A stretch of 48,496 nt of DNA. Source: Alphaproteobacteria bacterium. Its GTDB lineage: Bacteria > Pseudomonadota > Alphaproteobacteria > Ferrovibrionales > Ferrovibrionaceae. The stretch lies in contig JAGXRD010000148.1 of NCBI GenBank assembly GCA_018336035.1, forward strand, positions 1 to 48,496, in the 5' to 3' direction. Below the pieces are notes generated by a model that saw only the letters and a list, made by a program, of their open reading frames with translations, had not been told where the DNA came from and made no database searches. Below are positions 25,686-33,614 of the stretch, in pieces. The number at the start of each line of letters is the position of its first letter. Within the stretch, counting starts at the first letter, position 1. Both the position numbers and the translations under genes were made by a program.

Positions 25686-26468
25686 ATGTCCTCGGTACTA
25701 TACGAACAGCTGGAAAAGACCGCGGTCATCACGTTGAACGCGCCGGAGAAACAGAATGCACTGTCCACGGCCATGCGGACGGAGCTTCGGGACCTGCTGG
25801 ATCAGGTCACGGCGGATGACGGAGTTCGCTCCATCATCCTGACTGGCGCCGGTAAACACTTCTGTTCCGGTGGCGACATTTCCGAAATGGGCGCATCCGA
25901 CGGGGCTGTCGATCTCAGTCGCTCACGCCTGCGCATGGGCATTCTGCACGCCATTCTCCGCCATCTGGTTGCCGGCCCAAAACCGGTAGTGGCCTGCCTG
26001 CGCGGCAATGCCTTTGGCGGCGGTCTCTCGCTGGCCATGGCATGCGACTATGTGATTGCCGACAGCACCGGGAAACTGTGCGCCAGTTTCGCCAGGATTG
26101 GCCTGGTCGCCGATGTCGGCCTGCTGTGGACGTTGCCGCAACGTGTCGGGGCACGGATCGCCCGCAACCTTCTGCTCAGTGCAAATGTGGTCGAGGCCGA
26201 TGAAGCCGGCAGGATTGGCCTTGTCGATATCGTAACTTCACCGGATGAGGCGATGGAGCAGGCGCTGCGCAAAAGCCGGGAATGGGAAGCCCTGGCGCCA
26301 CTGTCGCATGCGGCGACCAAACTCGGTCTGGCACGTAGTTCCGGCACTGCGGAGCAGGCCATGGCATTTGAGTCGGACGTTCAGTCCGCGCTGTTCACCA
26401 CTGCGGACCATATCGAGGCACGCAAGGCGTTCCTCGCAAAACGCAAACCGGTGTTTACCGGCCGCTAG
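25686..26468 (+). CDS. Enoyl-CoA hydratase/isomerase (crotonase) family protein
   Basis: A 260-residue crotonase-fold protein. The CoA-thioester oxyanion hole is formed by HFCSGGDIS (58-66) and RGNAFGGGLSLAMACDYVIA (106-125). Classical hydratases have two catalytic glutamates (rat E144 and E164). By my alignment the first is not conserved here, while D143 in ARIGLVADVGLLW falls where PaaG-type isomerases and chlorobenzoyl-CoA dehalogenase have their acidic residue. An isomerase or other crotonase reaction is thus as likely as hydration. The C-terminal helix ends ARKAFLAKRKPVFTGR, normal for the family. It starts 30 bp after the tctC stop. Confidence 0.92.
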   Translation: MSSVLYEQLEKTAVITLNAPEKQNALSTAMRTELRDLLDQVTADDGVRSIILTGAGKHFCSGGDISEMGASDGAVDLSRSRLRMGILHAILRHLVAGPKPVVACLRGNAFGGGLSLAMACDYVIADSTGKLCASFARIGLVADVGLLWTLPQRVGARIARNLLLSANVVEADEAGRIGLVDIVTSPDEAMEQALRKSREWEALAPLSHAATKLGLARSSGTAEQAMAFESDVQSALFTTADHIEARKAFLAKRKPVFTGR

Positions 26469-26529
26469 AAATCAGAAACCCGGTCATTGGCAGGCCGGGT
26501 CGCATATGAACCAGTCTGGGGAGAAAGAC

Positions 26530-27660
26530 ATGAAGATGAAGGCCGCCGTTCTGTACGATAACAATCTTCCGCGGCCTTTCCGCGACAGCAAGCCGCTGGT
26601 GATCGAAGAAGTGGACTTGGATCCTCCGGGGCCGGGTGAGGTTCTGGTCGAAATTCGTGCGGCAGGCCTGTGCCATTCCGACCTCTCCGCCATCAATGGC
26701 TCTCGCCCGCGTAAGCTTCCGTCCATCCCCGGTCACGAGGCCGCCGGTATCGTGCGAGAAGTTGGTCAGGGCGTGACCGGCGTCGCCGTCGGTGATCACG
26801 TCGTCACCATCGTTGTCACGACCTGCGGGAAATGCGGAAACTGCCTGAACGGACGGCCCAATCTTTGTGAAGCCACCAAAGAGGCGCGCGCGAATGGCAC
26901 CCTGCAGACGGGCGCGCGGCGGCTGCATATCGGCAATACCCCGCTCAACCATTATTCCGGTCTCTCCATCTTCGCCCAGTATGCCGTCTGCTCCGAGCAG
27001 TCGCTGGTCCCGATTGCCAAGGACATCCCGTTCGAATTCGCCTCGCTATTCGGATGCGCCGTCGTCACCGGCGTGGGAGCGGTCATGAACACGGCCAAAG
27101 TACCGGCCGGCGTCAGCGCCGCAGTGGTCGGCCTAGGCGGTGTCGGGCTGAGCGCCATCATGGGGCTGGTGGCAGTGGGAGCGCATCCCATCGTCGCGGT
27201 GGATCCCATCCAAAGCAAACTCGACATGGCCCGCGCCCTGGGCGCCACTCATGCGGTCCAGGTCGCCGGCGATAAATTCATCGATGAAATCCGCGATCTG
27301 ACCAATGGTGGCGTGGAATTCGCGTTTGAAATGGCGGGATCGATTCCCGCCATGAACACCGCCTATGCGATCACCCGTCGCGGCGGCACCACGGTCACGG
27401 CCGGCCTGCCCGATCTGAGCAAGAGCCTCGCCCTCAATCACTCCAGCATCGTCACCGAGGAGCGCACGGTCAAAGGCAGCTATATGGGCAGTTGCGTGCC
27501 CGGGCGGGATATCCCCAAATTCCTTGAGCTGTACAAGAACGCGAAGCTGCCAGTCGAAAAGCTGTACAGCCGCACGATCGGCTTCGACGAGATTAATGCC
27601 GCTTTCGACGAACTCGATTCCGGCAATACGATTCGCCAGGTGCTCAATCCGCACCTGTAA
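26530..27660 (+). CDS. Zinc-dependent alcohol dehydrogenase (MDR family, class III-like)
   Basis: Oxidises an alcohol, or reduces an aldehyde, with NAD(P). The start is the ATG at 26530 with GGGGAG in front. The 376 residues contain catalytic zinc ligands C48 (GLCHSD), H69 (PGHEAAG) and C176 (FGCAVVTG). Structural zinc cysteines are C99, C102, C105 and C113 in TTCGKCGNCLNGRPNLCE. The Rossmann motif is GLGGVG (201-206), followed by VAVDPIQSKLDMARALGATH. All ligands are present. It ends the plus operon and converges on the DUF35 gene with a gap of only 12 bp. Likely partner of the aldehyde dehydrogenase encoded at 18361. Confidence 0.94.
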   Translation: MKMKAAVLYDNNLPRPFRDSKPLVIEEVDLDPPGPGEVLVEIRAAGLCHSDLSAINGSRPRKLPSIPGHEAAGIVREVGQGVTGVAVGDHVVTIVVTTCGKCGNCLNGRPNLCEATKEARANGTLQTGARRLHIGNTPLNHYSGLSIFAQYAVCSEQSLVPIAKDIPFEFASLFGCAVVTGVGAVMNTAKVPAGVSAAVVGLGGVGLSAIMGLVAVGAHPIVAVDPIQSKLDMARALGATHAVQVAGDKFIDEIRDLTNGGVEFAFEMAGSIPAMNTAYAITRRGGTTVTAGLPDLSKSLALNHSSIVTEERTVKGSYMGSCVPGRDIPKFLELYKNAKLPVEKLYSRTIGFDEINAAFDELDSGNTIRQVLNPHL

Positions 27661-27672
27661 GGCAGCTTGCAG

Positions 27673-28026
27673 TCAGGGCCTGGTGAAATAGGGGATTGGC
27701 TGCCCGAGCGGACGCGACCATGTCAACCGGACACGGTCGCCGATCTGCAGGTCGCCATCCCCATGGGCCATCAGCCGGAAGCCTTCTGCTGCGTCGACCA
27801 GCACAATGGTATAGGGCACATGCGCCTTCCACTCCTTGGTCGGCGCGCGCGTCACCTTTGTCACGGCGAATACGACACCGCGACCGCCGGCCTCGCGCAT
27901 CGCGGCATCGCGGCTGCCGCAGCCGGGACAGAATTCGCGGGCGAAATACCAGACATGCCGGCATGTCCCGCAGCGCTGATAGGTCAAGCTCTCGGCACCT
28001 GAAACCCAGCCGGTCTGCTGCATCAC
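27673..28026 (-). CDS. Zinc-ribbon/OB-fold (DUF35, ChsH2-like) protein
   Basis: A 117-residue protein with an N-terminal rubredoxin-like zinc ribbon (C19, C22, C33, C36: RCGTCRHVWYFAREFCPGCG) and an OB-fold (VVFAVTKVTRAPTKEWKAHV to GDRVRLTW). Such proteins bind acyl-CoA and form complexes with thiolase-fold partners; ChsH2 with the Ltp2 aldolase in steroid side-chain breakdown is the known example. Its ATG overlaps the stop of the upstream thiolase-like gene, so a complex between the two products is the natural inference. It is last in the operon from 30910. Confidence 0.9.
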   Translation of the reverse strand: MMQQTGWVSGAESLTYQRCGTCRHVWYFAREFCPGCGSRDAAMREAGGRGVVFAVTKVTRAPTKEWKAHVPYTIVLVDAAEGFRLMAHGDGDLQIGDRVRLTWSRPLGQPIPYFTRP

Positions 28027-29162
28027 GACGTCCTCTCGAGTACCAGGCTCACATGCGAGGAGAGTATGCCTCCGTCACCGTGCAGCAATGCCAGTTTTGG
28101 CAGTTTGGCGATCTGACGGGTGCCAGCCCGCCCGCCCATCTGCCTTGCGGTCTCGACGAGATGCGCCAGCGCGCCGGCCACACCGCAATGGCCGAACGAG
28201 AGCAGGCCTCCATGCGTGTTGAGGGGAATACTGCCGTTCGGATCGAAATATCCGTCCCGGACATACCGTCCGGCCATGCCTCTTTCGCAGAACCCGATCT
28301 CTTCAAGCAGCATGGCCAGCGTGATCGTGAAACTGTCGTAAATCGCAGCATATTCCACATCGCCCAGATCGATGCCCGCATCCCGCAGCGCCGTCGCGCT
28401 TGAGATGCCGGCACCGGATGCGATGAGATCCGGAGCTGCGCTGATATGCTGATGCGTATGGGCCTGCGCGGCGGACCGGATCCGCAGCGCGACGTCAGCA
28501 GGCTTCTCCCACCCCACGACAAAGGCGACGCCTCCATCGGAGATTGGGCAGCAATCCAGCAGCTTCAATGGAGTGGCAATCGGAAGGGACGCCATGACAT
28601 GGTCAATCGAGATAGGGTCGCGGAAATGCGCATCCGGGTGCAGTACGGCATTCCTGCGCATCAGCACGGCAATCTCCGCCAGTTCGGCTTCGGGGATGCC
28701 GAAATCATGCATATAGCGCGACGCCGCCAGGGCATAATATGCCGGCACCGTAGCGCCAAGCGGGACCTCGTAGTCCTTATGCCCGACCTGGGCCAGTGTC
28801 TGGATCGCGCTGTCGCTGCTCTGCCCCGTCGCCCGGGTTTCTCCGGCGACGACCAGGATTCTCTTCGCGACCCCCGCCTCGACCAGGGCATGTGCGAGCA
28901 TCAGCATCGCAAACCCCGTCGCGCCGCCGAGCTGGACGGAATGGGCATATTGGGGCGACAGCCCGAAATGCTCTGCGAAAAGCGTACTCAGCATCAGATG
29001 CGGCAGCACCGTAGAATAGCCGCAGATCAGCCCATCGATATCCGACCGTTCCAGATGCGCATCCTGCAGGGCCTGCTCTGCAGCCGACGACATCAGATCC
29101 AGTGTCTCCTGGCCTTCGAGCTTGCCGAACCTGGTTTGGCCGACTCCGAGCAACCAGCTCAC
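28023..29162 (-). CDS. Thiolase-fold protein lacking the nucleophilic cysteine (Ltp2-like aldolase candidate)
   Basis: A 379-residue member of the SCP-x/lipid-transfer thiolase group. True thiolases carry a nucleophilic Cys in a V-x-C-A-S-G loop; here the loop is SVQLGGATGF (76-84) with no cysteine. NTHGGLLSFGHCG keeps the catalytic-type histidines H317 and H325, but the second catalytic Cys motif near the end is replaced by LLHGDGGIL. Loss of both cysteines with retained histidines is what the Ltp2 aldolases show, and they too pair with a DUF35 protein. I therefore predict carbon-carbon cleavage of a beta-hydroxyacyl-CoA (retro-aldol), not thiolysis. No hydrolase or ligase motif is present. 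Confidence 0.88.
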   Translation of the reverse strand: MSWLLGVGQTRFGKLEGQETLDLMSSAAEQALQDAHLERSDIDGLICGYSTVLPHLMLSTLFAEHFGLSPQYAHSVQLGGATGFAMLMLAHALVEAGVAKRILVVAGETRATGQSSDSAIQTLAQVGHKDYEVPLGATVPAYYALAASRYMHDFGIPEAELAEIAVLMRRNAVLHPDAHFRDPISIDHVMASLPIATPLKLLDCCPISDGGVAFVVGWEKPADVALRIRSAAQAHTHQHISAAPDLIASGAGISSATALRDAGIDLGDVEYAAIYDSFTITLAMLLEEIGFCERGMAGRYVRDGYFDPNGSIPLNTHGGLLSFGHCGVAGALAHLVETARQMGGRAGTRQIAKLPKLALLHGDGGILSSHVSLVLERTS

Positions 29163-29175
29163 GCGATCCTCATTT

Positions 29176-30039
29176 TCAGAAGGTGACTTCGGCCGTCATG
29201 GCCGGAGACGCATTGTCGGTGGAAATCCAGATACTGCAGCCGTCTTTCGTCGGGCAACCTTCAATCCTGAATGGCCCGGTGTCATAAACCGGCGCCTGCG
29301 CGCGCATGGAGTAAGATGAAAACAGGCGGCCGGGATTGTTATCGGCCGCGAAATCCAGCATCAGGTTCGACATGAGCGGACCATGCACGACAAGTCCGGC
29401 ATATTTCTCATGCTGTATCGCATATTCTCTGTCGAAGTGAATGCGATGCGAATTGAACGTTAGCGCGGAATATCGCATCAGAAGCACCGGATCCGGCGTC
29501 ACCTGCCTGCTCCAGGCTGCATCCGGCTGCGGGGATTTTTCCAGCGGCGCGGCCGGCCGGCTTTGGCCCTTGTCTTCGTCGCGGAAAACGGTGGTCCAGA
29601 ATTCCTCAACCGCCAGGCCGGCATCCGTGCTGATCTTGCTTTGCAGGGTGGCGATGCAGATGGCACCTGCCTTGCCTTCCTTCATCTGGATATCTTTCAG
29701 CAGCGTTTCGCGCGTCAGATGCTCACCGATCAGGATAGGCTGGTGAAACCGCAGAGTGACGCCGCCGAATACCCGCCGTGGCAATGAGACCTTCGGCAAG
29801 ACACCGGTCGATATCGGGCTGCCATCGGGCCGCAACTCTTGCGGACGGAAGTTGGGCCAGAAAAAGACCGAATGCCATCCCTGTGGAATAGGCTCGCCTT
29901 TCGACGGCGGTTTACCTTTCCGATCCAGAGTCGCCCAGAGCGCCTTGATCGCAGATTCGGCGGCGTCATCCTGCGACCGCAGGCTTTGCCCGATCGATGC
30001 GCGAAGGGCCGCCTCTTCTTCCATCAGCTCCTTACGCAT
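29176..30039 (-). CDS. MaoC/HTD2-type hydratase (mesaconyl-C4-CoA hydratase-like)
   Basis: A protein of about 287 residues with a double-hotdog plan. The N-half has EPIPQGWHSVFFWPNFRPQE and PRRVFGGVTLRFHQPILIGE. The C-half has the MaoC catalytic block LMRYSALTFNSHRIHFDREY and GLVVHGPLMSNLMLD. The H-x-x-H-F-D pattern is that of HTD2 and mesaconyl-C4-CoA hydratases, which add water to an enoyl-CoA. The open frame extends upstream inside the SDR gene. The ATG at 30039, overlapping the SDR stop, is chosen; an ATG at 30024 has AAGGAG close before it and is an alternative. It supplies the hydroxyacyl-CoA that the next gene's product could cleave. Confidence 0.88.
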   Translation of the reverse strand: MRKELMEEEAALRASIGQSLRSQDDAAESAIKALWATLDRKGKPPSKGEPIPQGWHSVFFWPNFRPQELRPDGSPISTGVLPKVSLPRRVFGGVTLRFHQPILIGEHLTRETLLKDIQMKEGKAGAICIATLQSKISTDAGLAVEEFWTTVFRDEDKGQSRPAAPLEKSPQPDAAWSRQVTPDPVLLMRYSALTFNSHRIHFDREYAIQHEKYAGLVVHGPLMSNLMLDFAADNNPGRLFSSYSMRAQAPVYDTGPFRIEGCPTKDGCSIWISTDNASPAMTAEVTF

Positions 30040-30910
30040 TGCGGCCCGCCGTGTCGGCCTGACGCGCGATCTTCTTCTTTTCAGCCCAGTCGGCATCGCT
30101 CAGGCCGAAATATCGCGTCATCTGCGTGCCGTTTGCCAGATATCCGGCGCCATCGAGCGCTATGGTCTGGCCTGACAGCCATTCACAGCCGTCCGCCATC
30201 AGGAAGGTGGCCAGATTCTGCAACTCGCTGGGGCGACCGACACGTCCCCAGGGATTTTCCGATCCCCGGTCATTGGAATCGCCGCCTGGATCGAGCCGCG
30301 CTGACATGCCTTCCGTCGGGATTACACCGGGAGCAATGGCATTAACGCGAATCTTGTTGCGTCCCCATTCGATCGCCAGCGACTTGGTCATGGCGTCCAG
30401 ACCCGTCTTGGCCATGGCGGATGGCACCGTGAAAGGAGACCCCGTCCAGACCCAGGTCGTCAGAATGGATATGATCGCACCCGGCAGGCCGGCTTCGATC
30501 CATCGCTTTCCGACGGCATTGGTCACGTAGAATGTTCCATGCAGAACCGTGTTGGCCACGGCATCGAATCCGCGCGGGGAGACCAGATGGGTGGGCGAGA
30601 TGAAATTTCCGGCTGCGTTGTTGACCAGCCCGGTCAGCGGTCCCTCGGACGAGACCGTTTCCATCAGGCGGTTGACCTGCTCCGGATCACGGATATCTGC
30701 CGACTGCGCCCTGATTCGAGCGCCATGCGCCTGCGACAGCTCTTTCACCGTTGCGTCGAGCGGCGCCTGACGTCGTCCGCAGATCCACACCGTTGCGCCC
30801 AGCGACAGGTAGTGTTCTGCAATCGCACGGCCGAGACCAGTCCCTCCGCCGGTGACCAGGATTCTCTTTCCGGCCAGAAGTCCGTCTCTGAACATTTGAT
30901 TTTCCGCCAT
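30032..30910 (-). CDS. SDR oxidoreductase, 2,4-dienoyl-CoA reductase type
   Basis: An SDR of about 292 residues with NADP-type Rossmann start RILVTGGGTGLGRAIAEHYL. Ordinary SDRs have YxxxK at the active site. Here the region reads SPFTVPSAMAKTGLDAMTKS, with Ser in place of Tyr, together with AAGNFISPTHLVSPRGFDAV and IRVNAIAPGVI. That combination is typical of mitochondrial/peroxisomal 2,4-dienoyl-CoA reductases, whose tyrosine lies elsewhere. The ATG at 30910 is used; a GTG at 30919 is in frame. It is first in its operon, 24 bp from operator D. It likely reduces an unsaturated acyl-CoA before hydration. Confidence 0.9.
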   Translation of the reverse strand: MAENQMFRDGLLAGKRILVTGGGTGLGRAIAEHYLSLGATVWICGRRQAPLDATVKELSQAHGARIRAQSADIRDPEQVNRLMETVSSEGPLTGLVNNAAGNFISPTHLVSPRGFDAVANTVLHGTFYVTNAVGKRWIEAGLPGAIISILTTWVWTGSPFTVPSAMAKTGLDAMTKSLAIEWGRNKIRVNAIAPGVIPTEGMSARLDPGGDSNDRGSENPWGRVGRPSELQNLATFLMADGCEWLSGQTIALDGAGYLANGTQMTRYFGLSDADWAEKKKIARQADTAGRNA

Positions 30911-30932
30911 TTTCTTCACCCGAAAACAAAAT

Positions 30933-30969
30933 AATTCTTTATAGAGAATTTAATTCGGTATAGAATATA
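30933..30969. promoter_or_regulatory. Tandem palindromic operator D (IclR regulon)
   Basis: The cores TTCTTTATAGAGAA (30935-30948) and TTCGGTATAGAATA (30954-30967) start 19 bp apart. The first is 24 bp before the SDR start on the minus strand; the iclR gene begins 164 bp away on the plus strand. It could control both. Confidence 0.75.
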
Positions 30970-31130
30970 GTGTAGAACTTCCGTTCCGGCGCTGTCAATC
31001 GCAGCCGGATGCAATGCGGGAGGCCACGTGGCAACTCATGCATGCGGACAACGGACTGCTCTATATTTTTGCGTAACAGGGTCGATTCCCATCACGGCGG
31101 CTCATCACCTTCGGTACTGCGGATTTTGAG

Positions 31131-31898
31131 ATGACTGAGGCCAATACAAAAAATAACTACAAGCCGGTCGGCGCGGTACTGAACGCTATTCGAATCCTGA
31201 ATTTCCTCACGCAATCATCGGAAGCGCAGGGCGTTACGAAAATTGCCAAGGAAACCCAGATCAATCAGAGTACCTGCTTCAATATTCTGCGCACGCTCGC
31301 GGATGCTGAGTTCGTGCGCTTCGATCCTGCATCCCGAAAGTATGAGCTGGGTATCGGCCTCGGCCCGATCGCGACCCGAGCCCTGAACCCCACGCTGAAC
31401 ATGCACGCCGTCAAGCAGCAGCTGCGGGCGATCACCAAGGAATTCAATATCAGCGTCTCTGTCTGGCGCCGGCTGGGTGACAACCGCCTGATCCTGACTG
31501 CACTGGAGCAGAGCGAGGCCGGCGTGCGGGTGCATCTGAGTCTTGGCCAGCGCGTGCCGCTGCTGGGCGGCGCCATGGGCCGACTCTTCGCATTGTCCGG
31601 CGAATTCAGCCCCGCGGATGTGAAAAAGCGGTTCGAAGCGGTTCGCTGGCAGCAGCCGATCAACTTCGAGACGTTCATGGAAGAAGCCGAGGCTGCGAAG
31701 AAGCGCGGCTGGGCGATCGACGATGGCGCCTACATCCGCGGTGCATTGAATCTGGCAGTTCTGATCCCTGGCGATACGCAGATGGTCTGCACCGGTACCA
31801 TGTTCCAGGGCCAGCATGACAAGCTTACCCAGCGTGAAATCGGCCGCAGTCTCGTTGGCCTGGCAAAGGATCTCGCCAACAAGCCGATGCCTGAATAA
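31131..31898 (+). CDS. IclR-family transcriptional regulator
   Basis: A 255-residue regulator with an N-terminal winged helix (AVLNAIRILNFLTQSSEAQG, VTKIAKETQINQSTCFNILR TLADAEFV) and the IclR effector domain from about 80 on (MHAVKQQLRAITKEFNISVS to the end). The LLGGAMGRLFA segment matches the conserved region that shapes the ligand pocket. It lies at the edge of the catabolic cluster, divergent from operon 4. It is the only full-length regulator between 10.6 and 32 kb, so it is the natural owner of operators A to D. IclR proteins can repress or activate; which one applies here is not visible. Confidence 0.93.
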   Translation: MTEANTKNNYKPVGAVLNAIRILNFLTQSSEAQGVTKIAKETQINQSTCFNILRTLADAEFVRFDPASRKYELGIGLGPIATRALNPTLNMHAVKQQLRAITKEFNISVSVWRRLGDNRLILTALEQSEAGVRVHLSLGQRVPLLGGAMGRLFALSGEFSPADVKKRFEAVRWQQPINFETFMEEAEAAKKRGWAIDDGAYIRGALNLAVLIPGDTQMVCTGTMFQGQHDKLTQREIGRSLVGLAKDLANKPMPE

Positions 31899-32040
31899 TC
31901 CCCCTCTGTCAGAGAGTGTGGCAACGCAGGGATGCGGCATCCCAGTGAGACATGCTGCCATATTGCCGGAAGGGCGAGAGGAGAAAATCAGCGCCACCAA
32001 ACTTGCCGCGATACGTTCGAAGCTTCGGGAAATGCAGGAG

Positions 32041-33285
32041 CTACTGCGATAGCTCTAGGATCTCGGTGATTTCCGCCGAGACCCTATCGGCCGCCTCAAT
32101 CAAAGCCTGTTCGATATGAACATAGCCCTGCGTTACGGTGCATTTTGCATGCCCGAGTAGGCCTGCAATGATCAGTTCGGAGTAACCGAGCTCTGCCGCA
32201 ATGCTGGCGAAGGTATGCCTCATGACGTGTGGCGTGACATCTGCCAATCCCGCTCTCGCACAAATGCGATCCAGCACTCGCATGATGCCAATGAAATGGC
32301 CATCACCACGATCAGCCGGAAAGACATAGAGCGCGCGAGTTTCATCTGGGTTTGCCTCTTTTCGCTGAGCCTTTAGCAAAGCGAGAGCCGCCTTACCGAC
32401 CACCCGAAATTGCGGTCCTGTTTTGGAATCCGGGAAGTGGACGTAGTGTTCGTCAGCCCAGAGCCAGTTCCACTGTAGTCCGAGCGCCTCCGTGCGTCGA
32501 AAGCCGGTCAGAAGCATAAGGCGAATAGCCGCCAGAGCCGTCGGATGCTCCCCCTCGATTTCCACCTGCCACATGGTCTTTCCAAGCTGCTGCAGCTCCT
32601 CGCGGCTCAAGCGGCGATCCAGCTTGCGACTGGCGATCTGCCGCACCCCGTCAGCCGGATTCGCCTCGATCAGGCGCCAGCGAGCCGCATGCCCCAGTAG
32701 GCTGCGCAGGGTGCTGACAGTCCGTCCGGCTACCCCGGACCCACCGGTGGTCCGCCCTCCCCGCCCTTTCCGGGCCTTAGCCGTCTTGCCGGCGACGATA
32801 TCGGCCTGCATCCGCTCGATGTCGGCCAGGGTCAGGGCGCGGACGGACCGGGTGCCCAGGAGCGGCTTGATGTGGGTGTTGATCCGGCTTTCGTCCATGT
32901 CCAGGGTTGAGGCCTTAATGGGCCGGCGGTTTCGCCCCAGGATACGTCCAGCCCGCGCCTCCTCCAGGTACCACTGGCAGATCTCGGCAACGGTCTGTCC
33001 CGTCCGGACGACCTGCCGCTCGGCAGCCGGATCCTCCCCTCTGGCCACAGCGGCGAGCTTCTGGCGTGCCAGGCTCCGAGCTTCCTCTGGGGTAAAGACC
33101 GTGTGCCTTCCCAGAACCAGCCGCCGGGTCCGCCCCTCTGTGTTGCGGTACTGGATGAAGTAGCTTTTCACGCCGGAGCTTTTCACGCGCAAACCGAAGC
33201 CGCGCAGCTCGCCATCCCAGGCAAAGGCCTCTCCGCTGGGCCCCGCCTGCAGTCTATCCACGATGCTTTTGATGAGCTTGCCCAT
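32041..33285 (-). CDS. Tyrosine-type site-specific integrase
   Basis: Integrase of the island/phage type, 414 residues. The N-terminal arm-binding domain (DUF4102: [20 protein letters not shown], then [20 protein letters not shown]) is followed by the core-binding domain (about 95-210) and the catalytic domain. The active-site set is visible: R263 ([11 protein letters not shown]), H353 and R356 ([11 protein letters not shown]), H379 (LLGHA) and nucleophile Y388 (TQGYVHI). All are intact. Its 5' end faces the tRNA-Gly fragment 190 bp away, as expected for an enzyme that recombines at a tRNA gene. The intervening 33286-33476 is AT-rich and probably holds its promoter and arm sites. Confidence 0.95.
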   Translation of the reverse strand: MGKLIKSIVDRLQAGPSGEAFAWDGELRGFGLRVKSSGVKSYFIQYRNTEGRTRRLVLGRHTVFTPEEARSLARQKLAAVARGEDPAAERQVVRTGQTVAEICQWYLEEARAGRILGRNRRPIKASTLDMDESRINTHIKPLLGTRSVRALTLADIERMQADIVAGKTAKARKGRGGRTTGGSGVAGRTVSTLRSLLGHAARWRLIEANPADGVRQIASRKLDRRLSREELQQLGKTMWQVEIEGEHPTALAAIRLMLLTGFRRTEALGLQWNWLWADEHYVHFPDSKTGPQFRVVGKAALALLKAQRKEANPDETRALYVFPADRGDGHFIGIMRVLDRICARAGLADVTPHVMRHTFASIAAELGYSELIIAGLLGHAKCTVTQGYVHIEQALIEAADRVSAEITEILELSQ

Positions 33286-33476
33286 CGCCGCTTACCTCTC
33301 TGCTTCCCTAACTATAGGACTGCATCTTGAGGAAGCAATCAGGAAGCTGGCGAGATACAACAAGAGAGTACGTGAGGATACTCGGTTCTATATAAACACC
33401 TTTAATATCAGATTATTATATGATTCTAGGACACTTGAGCGTATATCGGCGAATTTCCTTCGGCACCACCTAACCG

Positions 33477-33523
33477 CCTTGCCAAGGTTGGGGTCGAGGG
33501 TTCGAATCCCTTCGCCCGCTCCA
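33477..33523 (+). other. Attachment site: 3' fragment of tRNA-Gly(GCC)
   Basis: From CCTTGCCAAGGTT (anticodon arm with GCC) through GAGGGTTCGAATCCCTT (T arm) and CGCCCGC-T-CCA this is the 3' half of a glycine tRNA, with the U discriminator usual for tRNA-Gly. Upstream the sequence departs from any tRNA: no D arm and no GCGGGCG acceptor strand. A 3' tRNA piece next to an integrase is the normal right junction of an element integrated into a tRNA gene. The complete tRNA-Gly should then lie left of this window. Confidence 0.85.
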
Positions 33524-33614
33524 TCTTCTCTCTTCCTTCTCTTCTCGCAACCTCCCGGTGGCCTGATCGCCCGCGCAGCCTTGCGTCTGCGCCGCAACGC
33601 GCTATCTCCGATCC

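Noticed and set aside
31924..32052. Short plus-strand frame ending [20 protein letters not shown]
   Set aside because: Helical-looking tail but no start, no ribosome-binding site and overlap with the integrase stop; too little to call a gene.
33439..33523. Complete tRNA gene
   Set aside because: Only the 3' part from the anticodon arm matches tRNA-Gly; no D arm or 5' acceptor strand can be folded from the preceding bases, so it is an attachment fragment.
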